From NCBI GenBank assembly GCA_020002185.1, contig CM034544.1:4462632-4526631 (forward strand): a stretch of DNA of 64,000 bases. Reading direction: 5' to 3'. A model generated the notes under the pieces. That model did not search any database and was not told where the DNA came from. It saw only the letters and a program-made list of their open reading frames with translations. Made by a program: the position numbers and the translations under genes. Position 1 is the first letter of the stretch, and each line of letters starts with the position of its first letter. Origin of the DNA: Paraescarpia echinospica. Taxonomy: Eukaryota > Annelida > Polychaeta > Sabellida > Siboglinidae. Of this stretch, positions 50,001 through 62,000 are shown piece by piece.

Positions 50001-53000
50001 AGTTCCTGTTCAAACGCATTGTATCAGACACGTAAAATGTATTAATGAACCAGTCAACTGAGGAATGCATCGTTGATTAGGCTGAGACAGGCTCTTTAAA
50101 TTATAATTAAATGAGGCCTTGCAACAACATCGTCACCTAAATTGTAAGACAAGCCATGGTTTTCATAATCCTTTTTCCATGACACATATTATTATGAATA
50201 ATTTTACGCTTTCCAAAAATATTTAACTGTCCATCATTATGCCCTACAGTTAATACAGCCATCCTTTGGCTTCAACTGCCAGTCACGACACTCATGAACC
50301 ATCAACTATTTTAGCAACATTTTCAGAAGTTCAAAAGTACTTGTAGTCATAAAGGAAAATTTAACTCCAACTCATCCAAATGACAGTCTTGACTGGTCCA
50401 TTTAAGGACTAGTTGTTAGAGGAAGATACTTTCTTTGTACACATGTAGGACTCCTGATAAGGCATTGGCTTAGTCACTGACTCATCCAAATGACAGTCTT
50501 GATTGGTCCATTTAGGGACTAGTAGTTAGAGGAAGATACTTTCTTTGTATACATGTAGGACTCCTGATAAGGCATTGGCTTAGTCACTGACTCATCCAAA
50601 TGACAGTCTTGATCGGTCCATTTAGGGACTAGTTGTTAGAGGAAGATACTTTCTTTGTATACATGTAGGACTCCTGATAAGGCATTGGCTTAGTCACTGA
50701 CTCATCCAAATGACAGTCTTGATCGGTCCATTTAGGGGACTAGTTGTTAGAGGAAGATACTTTCTTTGTATACATGTAGGACTCCTGATAAGGCATTGGC
50801 TTAGTCACTGACTCATCCAAATGACAGTCTTGATCGGTCCATTTAGGGACTAGTAGTTAGAGGAAGATACTTTCTTTGTACACATGTAGGACTCCTGATA
50901 AGGCATTGGCTTAGTCACTGACTCATCCAAATGACAGTCTTGATCGGTCCATTTAGGGACTAGTTGTTAGAGGAAGATACTTTCTTTGTATACATGTAGG
51001 ACTCCTGATAAGGCATTGGCTTAGTCACTGACTCATCCAAATGACAGTCTTGATCGGTCCATTTAGGGACTAGTAGTTAGAGGAAGATACTTTCTTTGTA
51101 TACATGTAGGACTCCTGATAAGGCATTGGCTTAGTCACGGACTCATCCAAATGACAGTCTTGATCGGTCCATTTAGGGACTAGTTGTTAGAGGAAGATAC
51201 TTTCTTTGTATACATGTAGGACTCCTGATAAGGCATTGGCTTAGTCACTGACTCATCCAAATGACAGTCTTGATTGGTCCATTTAGGGACTAGTAGTTAG
51301 AGGAAGATACTTTCTTTGTATACATGTAGGACTCCTGATAAGGCATTGGCTTAGTCACTGACTCATCCAAATGACAGTCTTGATTGGTCCATTTAGGGAC
51401 TAGTAGTTAGAGGAAGATACTTTCTTTGTATACATGTAGGACTCCTGATAAGGCATTGGCTTAGTCATTGACTCATCCAAATGACAGTCTTGATTGGTCC
51501 ATTTAGGGACTAGTAGTTAGAGGAAGATACTTTCTTTGTATACATGTAGGACTCCTGATAAGGCATTGGCTTAGTCACTGACTCATCCAAATGACAGTCT
51601 TGAATGATCCATTTAGGGACTAGTTGTTAGAGGAAGATACTTTCTTTGTACACATGTAGGACTCCTGATAAGGCATTGGCTTAGTCACTGACTCATCCAA
51701 ATGACAGTCTTGATCGGTCCATTTAGGGACTAGTAGTTAGAGGAAGATACTTTCTTTGTATACATGTAGGACTCCTGATAAGGCATTGGCTTAGTCACTG
51801 ACTCATCCAAATGACAGTCTTGATTGGTCCATTTAGGGACTAGTAGTTAGAGGAAGATACTTTCTTTGTATACATGTAGGACTCCTGATAAGGCATTGGC
51901 TTAGTCAATGACTCATCCAAATGACAGTCTTGATTGGTCCATTTAGGGACTAGTAGTTAGAGGAAGATACTTTCTTTGTATACATGTAGGACTCCTGATA
52001 AGGCATTGGCTTAGTCATTGACTTGACCCCTGGAACTTATCTTTTTCTAAAAACATATTATAATATTTCTACATAAAAAACATTCAGATTGGACATTATG
52101 AAAACCATGGCCATCATTTTGTATTTAATACAACAAAGAAACAAGCAATTAAGACAAGTTATTTAACGCAACAACTAAACAAGCACACGTGACAAGTTAT
52201 TTAACGCAATAAATAAACAAGCACACTTGACAAGTTATTTAATGCAATAAATAAACAAGCTCCTGAGACAAATTATTTAATGCAACAAATAAACAAGCAA
52301 ATTATATTAAATTATTTAACACAACAGATAAACATGCCGTATTACCCCAATCCACCTACCTTGGTCCTTCTGTGAGCCGTACTGTGGGCCTCCCCGTCGC
52401 CCCCTGGACCACCCTCCTCGAGGGCGCGGTCGCCCGCCCCCATTCAACATACTGTCTGTGTAGTAACCCTGCTGGTCCTTCTCCTCCTCGGCCACTGCCT
52501 CTGACCAGTCACTGACTGCCGGCTGCTGGGTCATCGACTCACCTGGGGTCGGGTCAAAGGTTATGCTGTAGTTATCAAGCATTCAGTCTGGTAGGTTCTT
52601 TTTATAAAATGTATCAATAATAGTATATAAATTTACGAATTTTTTTTATTTTATTTACCCAAGGTTGGTGAATTTTATAAGTTTATTATATACATAAATA
52701 TGGTTAAAGTGAAAAATGGTGATACAAAATTAAGTAAGATAGTTCAGTGTAGTGCTGTAGAATCTACCTATGATGCATACATGTGTATGTATGTGTATAT
52801 GGGGATTTGATAACGTTACCCTCCTAGGCAGGTGCCAAACTTCCAGGGATTCTACTACGGTCTCTCGAAAGAAAAAGCCGTTATATTTTTCGAAATTCCC
52901 CATTGGTTAAGGGTTTTTGTAACAATTTTAGGGTTCATACAAGATGTTAGACGGACGTAAATCAATTGTTAACGTTATGCATTGTTCTAAGCCATGAGAC

Positions 53001-56000
53001 CGCTGAGCACATTATAGCTAACTTTTGTTGTGAATTATGTAGCAAAAAACGCCATTTACGAACACTTCGGGAAACTGTCTCCTGTGTCTGTAGGAATACA
53101 GCGCCATCTGTAGGATGGGCTTTTTTACTAGATACAGTAATAAAATAAAAGTCTACCAGAGGTTTATGAATTTAATATGTTTAATATATACATAATCTTT
53201 TGAAGAACAGACAGACACAGACAGACAGACAGACAGACACAGACAGACAGACAGACACAGACAGACAGACAGACATCTCAACTCACCTGCAATTGCCGCT
53301 GCATGTCGTTCGTTTGCCCACCGCCGGCCGCCCCGGCCCAAGCCCCGCCCTAAGCCCCGCCCCATGCCCCGTCTCCGGTCCCGCCCCCGACTACCTCGGT
53401 CCTCGTATGACGTGTCACTGTTCCTATAACACACACCAGGACGTCACATGATCAAACTGTTGATCCAAAAACACACCAGGATGTCACACGACCAAACTAT
53501 TGACTCCAAAACTTACTCGGATGTCACATGATCAAACTGTAGATTCCAAAACACACCGGGACATCACATGATCAAACAGTAAACCCCAAAACACATCATG
53601 ATGTAACAAGATCAAACTGTAGGCTCAAAAACACACCAGGACATCACATGATCAAACTGTAGACCCCAAAACACACCAGGACGTCACACACAAACTGTAG
53701 ACCCTAAAACACATCACATGATAAAACTGTAGACCCAAAACACCAAATGTCACATGATAAAACTGTAGACCCAAAACACACCCCGCCTCACATGACCAAA
53801 CTGTAGAAACCAAAACACATCAGGACGTCACATGATCAAACCGTAGACCCCAAAACACACTAGGACATCACACGATCAAGCTGTAGACCCCAAAACACAC
53901 CAAGCCTAACATGATCAAACTGTAGACCCAAAACACATCAAGCCTCCCATGATCAAACTGTAGAAACCAAAACACACCAGGACGTCACATGATCAAACTG
54001 TAGATCCCAAAACACTCAGAGAAGTCACACACGAACTGTAGACCCCAAAACACACCAGGGCATCACACACGATGGAATCAGGTTTCCCCTGGCTTCAGCT
54101 GTGGTGGCTCCTAATTGTTTAAGGGGAGGCTTGGGTCTAAACGTATGTTATTTTATAACTTCATTGTTACTTACTCTACAGAGCTGAAACTTTCACAGAT
54201 TGATTGTTCACCTAACAGGAAGGCCTGAATTTTTTCAAAACTTTACGGGGGGATTTTCCCACGGTACGGCAGCCATCTTGGATTGAATGCATGCGTTGAA
54301 ATATCTTGGTAACTACTGGACTTACATTACTCAAATTTTGTGTGTAGTTACTCCATATAACCCTAAGTGTAACCAGCAAGCTACATTTTGTGTGTAGTTA
54401 CTCCATATAACCCTAAGTGTAACCAGCAAGCTACATTTTGTATTTTTAAAAAACTTTTTTTAACGATTTTTCAAAAAAAATTATGTATTTGTTCCCACCA
54501 TTTTTTTTACTAGCAATTCTTTTTTATTAAAAAACATGCCTTGCTTTTGAAAAAGCATCTTGCTGGCTACCAGGGGCATACTGTCAAAATACATTGTAGC
54601 AAGTTTCAAGCAAATCTGTCAAGCGGTTACTCAAATAAATAAACAAGAAGACAGCTGGTGTGAGTGAAATCATGTTTCTGAGAAAATCGCGTTCAAAGTT
54701 TAGTTATACTTGTACACACTTTTCAACATCTAAAAAGCAACATAAGTGATTGAAACTTTGTACACATGTTACTCAATGTATAATCTATCAAATGGCATAG
54801 TTCAAAGTGATTTGAACAGCATAGTAATATGTCAAACAAAGCAATGTAGCAAAAACATTACAGAACAGGAAACCGTATTTGTAAAATAGCACATCATTCC
54901 AACATTTATACAGATAAAGTTCACAGGAGTACAGATAAAGTTCACTGGAGCACAAATAAAGTTCACTGGAGCACAAATAAAGTTCACTGGAGCTCAGGTA
55001 AAGTTCACTGGAGCACAAATAAAGTTCACCGGAGCTCAGGTAAAGTTCATTGTAACCTAAATATAGTTCACTGAAGAAGAGAAAGAGCACGGCAGGTTCG
55101 CGACAGCAACATGGCGCAGCATACAAGTACAGTCGACAGATCTGCACAAGTATCTCCTTCATCCTCATCCGGGAAGTGTGAGACCCCCATCTCATCCAGA
55201 AGATCCGTGTAGCCAAACTTGCGCTCAGTCGCAGCATCCGGGAAGTGTGAGACCCCCCATCTCATCCAGAAGATCCGTGTAGCCAAACTTCCGCTCAGTC
55301 ACAGACAGTCTGAGACGAATCGGGTGACACTGACAGCCAAGTTGACGCTAAGAAACAAGTACACAATACCAATGTATTTCATGAACACAAGTATTACAAA
55401 CAATAAAAGCCCCTCCACATTACTATAAGTCTGTGACTGTAGTTTATGTTGCGCCTTTTGTTTATTTTATTAGTACTGAATTATATACAGTGTAACTATA
55501 TGTCATAAAGGGACATGCCAAGGCAAGTTGTACTAATATAAACCATAATTCCATTGAATAATGTATAAAGTATAACTGTCATCCCTAAAACAACATAATC
55601 TGAGCATGTATATAATTATCACTATTATTTTATGTCAACTATATTGGTTCTGGCGTGCCTGGATAGTCCCTGGACGGCTGATCATCAGCAAGACCACGAA
55701 TATAAAATTATAGGCAAATGTCAAATAATTTCTTGATACAGGGTTCAAAGACTAACTATGGAGACAACATGAATATATACATGTATTATTTACACTGTCA
55801 GTGTTATCGAGAACATATAAAACACAGAAATTGTCCTTACTCTGGGTGCTATTGACACAGTCACTGCCCTGGGCCTGGCATCGTGGTCGGACCCGAAGAC
55901 GTCGTCGTCACATATTCAACAACAAATTCAACTTGCATAGTCTTTCTTTCACGTGCTAACTGCAGCTGCGCAATATTGCGTCGCTTCTCGGCACGAAAAC

Positions 56001-59000
56001 TTTCGACCAAACGGCATAATGTCGTTTTAGAAAGCTAAAGAAACGCAGAGAATAAAATGTCGATCCTATCGAATGTAGCTGGTATTATAAGCTGACATCA
56101 TAGGTTGGACGTATTACAACCAATCAGAACATTTGACTTGACGGAATCAGAGGATTCCATCATCACGTGATGCTGCCTGACCAATCGTTGTAGGGTTACC
56201 CATTCCTTTGTCCCCGAAGCGGCAAGAGAGGCGGTCGTTTATAGGCTGGATTATTCAGGCAGCAGCGGTGCCATCTTAAAATAGTTTATATCATCATACA
56301 GAGCGAAAACAGGGCTTTCCCGTGATATGCGCCATGATGGAATGGCAGTATTTTTCGCGACGCAATCGATTGCGGAAAATTGCATAATGTTCGATTATTC
56401 ACGCTTCGTTTGACAAAAACAAAGACTTAGCAATGATAGGCATCACACAAACTGCATGTTTTGTGACATAAACAGGTGTGTTTTGGTAGTATAACATGTA
56501 TGAATCGGAAGTTGAATAATTTTTATGCATAGAAATGTCAAAAACATCAAAACTCATTTTATTTTCAAAAATCCTCAAATTTCGACCCGAGTTTCCCCTT
56601 AAATATTCACACACAGGTTGCAAAACAATCCAACATTCAGTGGAATGTTACACACCAGAGACACAGCAACCAATCTCCACTTAAATAAAACTTCAAACAA
56701 TGCAGAAACATTTACCCTATCAATTGTCAAACATGAAACAGACACCATAAAATTATTTGTAATGCACTATACAATGTTTATATAAATGATACAATATATT
56801 TATTTTGCAGCACAGTCAAACCTCACTTTACGGTCACCTCAGTAATACAGCCACCTCGCAATTAAGGTCACCTTAGAATAATCCTAAAATATTGTCATGA
56901 CAGTGAAGTATATGAAATTAGTCCCATTAACACCTCGCTACTGTGGACTGTGGTTACTTTCCCCCAGTCCCGAGGGTGACCTTAAAGAGAAACAAAACTT
57001 GTCGAGGAAACAGGGACATTTGACGCGACACCACAAGTTCAAGGTCAAAGAAGCTCTAGCCGTTTATTGGCCAAACACGGACGGCATGTCTCAATATGTC
57101 AGCCATCGGGAACTGTAAGATTTCACTAGTATCCCCCCCCACTTCGAAAATAGATTCTGAGTAAACCACAGGCGAGATATTGTTGATTGTAGTTGGAAAT
57201 GATTAGATTGTATTAGTCCTTCTAGGTGCACGGACACATACCATCGCCTTTTGTTTCTCTCTAATAGTGACGGCCCACTGCTAGTGACGGCCCAGTGCTA
57301 GTGACGGCCCACTGCATACAATATGGCAAAATTCTTAGCTGAGACATCTTCCTAGTATATTCCCACATTTCCCAGAGTCCAGGGGACCTACCTTCGTTCT
57401 CGTGGGCCCGACGGGAAGAAAGGTGGCTGAGATCCAGACAGTATCTTCAGTTCCGCGTCAATCTGCGACTTCTCCTGACGCAACTGTTCCACTTCCTGTG
57501 GAACACAACGTCACAGATGTCATACAAACGTCACATACAGTAAACGTCACATACAGAAATCATACTTGGACATTATGTGCAATTCTGAGAGAATAAACAC
57601 CATTGTTAACTGAACTAAAACTTGCAGTATTTGAACCCATGTCACACTATTTTGGCTGCCCCGATCGGATGGCGATCTTGGGTGCAAACGAAACGTCAGC
57701 TCTGCTTGTCGCTGATCGTGTCAACATTCATCGGTGACCAGCACTATTTATGGCAGGATAGCCAAGTAACAGAACCAGTGTAGCGTTAAGGGTAGCCACT
57801 ACCCAAAAACGGCCATAGGCCATATCTCTGTTAACACTGAACGTATCTTAAAAAAATTTGGAGTACTGATTAGTTAAATGAATAGTATTTGATATGTGGA
57901 ATATGGGCTCAGTTGCTTGTGTATACCATGACATTGAACGTTTCTAGTGTGACAGAAGAGCATGCATCCTTGAAAATTATTCTGAGCTAACAACTGTATG
58001 TGTGATCATGTAGGTGTCAAGAATCATCAGCTAGAATACTCCCTTGTGCAATAAGGTCATTTTGGGCAAGGAAATCTGACTGCAATGACTTTTGTGTGAC
58101 GGGACTAGGTTTGAGCATTTTTCAAAGCGTCTTGAAAAATGCTAATACCTGAACAACAGTCAGTGAAGTCAGATATCCTTCCCCCAAACCACCTTATTGC
58201 ACAAAGGAGTATTCTAGCTGATGATTCTTGACAACAGCATGATCACACGTACAGTTGTTAGCTCAGAATAATTTTCAAGGATGTGAAAATCAGTCTCACT
58301 AGAAACATTCATTGCCATGATAATACACAAGCAAATGGGCCCATATTTCAAACATCATATACCATTCATTTATCTAACTAGTACACCAAATTTTGTTAAG
58401 ATATGTTCAGTATTAATAGAGATAGCATATTGATTATATGGCCATTTTCGGGTAGTGGCTACCCTTAAAGTAACATTGTAGCTATACATGTGCAGCATAT
58501 ATCATCAAACAAGAGGCGATTTTCATCAGAAAATATTAATAGGTGTCTATTCTCACCGTAGAATGCTGGGATAACTCAGCTAGTAATGTAATAATATAGT
58601 TGTAGGCACTTCCTGTGGACTGGGAAGATGGCAACATAGCTATACGTAAGTTGGACTCTCACAGTATGTTGTCGTCTTCCTAGCCCCATGTATGAATTAC
58701 ATGCAATTTCATCACGGGTCTTTATTCACAGTAACAGTACTGGTTTAATTATTCTGTGGCCCTTATATACCTTAAAGGGGGTGTTCTCAAGGCAATCACG
58801 AGTAGCTAATCTGCAGCTATTATACAACTGTGTGTAGGCCGTGGCCCACCACAATATATAAGTGTAAGTATACTGTAAACATATTGACACAGTAGAAGCC
58901 TGGTGTGAGTATACATCAGACTCACATCCAGGTGTGAAATGAGGTAAACATATTGACACAGTGGAAGCCTAGTATGAGTAGACATCAGACTCACCTCCAG

Positions 59001-62000
59001 GTGTGAGATGAGGTAAACATACTGACACAGTGGAAGCCTAGTATGAATAGACATCAGACTCACCTCCAGGTGTGAAATGAGGTAAACATACTGACACAGT
59101 GGAAGCCTAGTATGAGTAGACATCAGACTCACCTCCAGGTGTGAAATGAGGTAAACATATTGACACAGTGGAAGCCTAGTATGAGTAGACATCAGACTCA
59201 CCTCCAGGTGTGAAATGAGGTAAACATATTGACGCAGTGGAAGCCTAGTGTGAGTAGACATCAGACTCACCTCCAGGTGTGAAATGAGGTAAACACACTG
59301 ACACAGTGGAAGCCTAGTGTGAGTAGACATCAGACTCACCTCCAGGTGTGAAATGAGGTAAACATACTGACACAGTGGAAGCCTAGTATGAGTAGACATC
59401 AGACTCACCTCCAGGTGTGAAATGAGGTAAACATACTGACACAGTGGAAGCCTAGTATGAGTAGACACCAGACTCACCTCCAGGTGTGAAATGAGGTAAA
59501 CATACTGACACAGTGGAAGCCTAGTGTGAGTAGACATCAGACTCACCTCCAGGTGTGAGATGAGGTAAACATATTGACACAGTGGAAGCCTAGTATGAGT
59601 AGACATCAGACTCACCTCCAGGTGTGAAATAAGGTAAACATACTGACACAGTGGAAGCCTAGTATGAGTAGACATCAGACTCACCTCCAGGTGTGAAATA
59701 AGGTAAACGTTCTGACACAGTGGAAGCCTAGTGTGAGTAGACATCAGACTCACCTCCAGGTGTGAGATGAGGTAAACATACTGACACAGTGGAAGCCTAG
59801 TGTGAGTAGACATCAGACTCACCTCCAGGTGTGAAATGAGGTAAACATACTGACACAGTGGAAGCCTAGTGTGAGTAGACATCAGACTCACCTCCAGGTG
59901 TGAGATGAGGTAAACATACTGACACAGTGGAAGCCTAGTATGAGTAGACATCAGACTCACCCCCAGGTGTGAAATGAGGTAAACATACTGACACAGTGGA
60001 AGCCTAGTATGAGTAGACATCAGACTCACCTCCAGGTGTGAGATGAGGTAAACATACTGACACAGTGGAAGCCTAGTATGAGTAGACATCAAACTCACCC
60101 CCAGGTGTGAAATGAGGTAAACATACTGACACAGTGGAAGCCTAGTATGAGTAGACATCAGACTCACCCCCAGGTGTGAAATGAGGTAAACATACTGACA
60201 CAGTGGAAGCCTAGTATGAGTAGACATCAGACTCACCTCCAGGTGTGAAATGAGGTAAACATACTGACACAGTGGAAGCCTAGTATGAGTAGACATCAGA
60301 CTCACCTCCAGGTGTGAAATAAGGTAAACATACTGACACAGTGGAAGCCTAGTATGAGTAGACATCAGACTCACCTCCAGGTGTGAAATGATGTAAACAT
60401 ACTGACACAGTGGAAGCCTAGTATGAGTAGACATCAGACTCACCTCCAGGTGTGAAATGAGGTAAACATATTGACACAGTGGAAGCCTAGTGTGAGTAGA
60501 CATCAGACTCACCTCCAGGTGTGAAATGAGGTAAACATACTGACACAGTGGAAGCCTATTATGAGTAGACATCAGACTCACCTCCAGGTGTGAAATAAGG
60601 TAAACATACTGACACAGTGGAAGCCTAGTATGAGTAGACATCAGACTCACCTCCAGGTGTGAAATGAGGTAAACATACTGACACAGTGGAAGCCTAGTAT
60701 GAGTAGACACCAGACTCACCTCCAGGTGTGAAATGAGGTAAACATATTGACACAGTGGAAGCCTAGTGTGAGTAGACATCAGACTCACCTCCAGGTGTGA
60801 AATGAGGTAAACATACTGACACAGTGGAAGCCTAGTATGAGTAGACATCAGACTCACCTCCAGGTGTGAAATGAGGTAAACATACTGACACAGTGGAAGC
60901 CTAGTATGAGTAGACATCAGACTCACCTCCAGGTGTGAAATGAGGTAAACATACTGACACAGTGGAAGCCTAGTATGAGTAGACATCAGACTCACCTCCA
61001 GGTGTGAAATAAGGTAAACATACTGACACAGTGGAAGCCTAGTATGAGTAGACACCAGACTCACCTCCAGGTGTGAAATGAGGTAAACATACTGACACAG
61101 TGGAAGCCTAGTATGAGTAGACACCAGACTCACCTCCAGGTGTGAAATGAGGTAAACATACTGACACAGTGGAAGCCTAGTATGAGTAGACATCAGACTC
61201 ACCTCCAGGTGTGAAATGAGGTAAACATACTGACACAGTGGAAGCCTAGTATGAGTAGACATCAGACTCACCTCCAGGTGTGAAATAAGGTAAACATATT
61301 GACACAGTGGAAGCCTAGTGTGAGTAGACATCAGACTCACCTCCAGGTGTGAAATAAGGTACTCCAACAGTAGTCTCGCATTTGCGATATTCTCCTTTGT
61401 TCCAACGAAGATAAACGGCACCTGCCCCTACAACAGTCAGCCTAGTGTCCACCAGGGGGCGCTCAAATGGTGATGCAAACACGATCTATCATAATATTAA
61501 GTAATAATTCCACGGAAGTTCGGAAGGTTATGACTGGCGATTGTATTCTTCTCTTCTGTTTCACAGTCAACTCGTGTTTTGCATGACCCCTGCTGCCATC
61601 TAGTGGTAGATAATTAGATAAAGGAGTATGCCTAAAACATTGCTACAAAGAATGGACAAATTTACGTTGAAGACAATTAACAGCATTACTGAAATTGTAT
61701 TTTAATATTTATAAATACTATGTATATAATACAAATACAAAACTTACTAAGTACAGCTTATGTAATCCTCAGTATGGTGGTTTTATCATATCAAATATTA
61801 TTTTAGAAATATACAGTTTCCTGTGTGGAACAACATATTTAAAATGTAACTTACATTCAAGAAACAAAAAACGTTATCTATGACGAATAAATCATTTAAT
61901 GCATACATTTGTAACCATAAGAAAAGCAGTCACCAATGTTCAAATGTGACTCATTCATCATAGGACAATCAATAAAGAAAATTGGAACAACTCTTACTTA

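Larger units (their letters stand above)
54123..56598. mobile_element. Candidate TTAA-flanked element (about 2.5 kb)
   Basis: The left end TTAAGGGGAGGCTTGGGTCT (54,119) and the inverted right end TTAAGGGGAAACTCGGGTCG (56,602) match at about 16 of 20 positions and both contain TTAA. The interior shows no transposase. It includes a 21-bp tandem repeat, a short duplicated segment and a CCAAT/E-box region. The call rests on the terminal match only. Confidence 0.4.

Noticed and set aside
55068..55286. Possible FXR exon containing [16 protein letters not shown] sequence
   Set aside because: Lies in a direct duplication, no matching splice phases (2-2 would be required), and no family resemblance.
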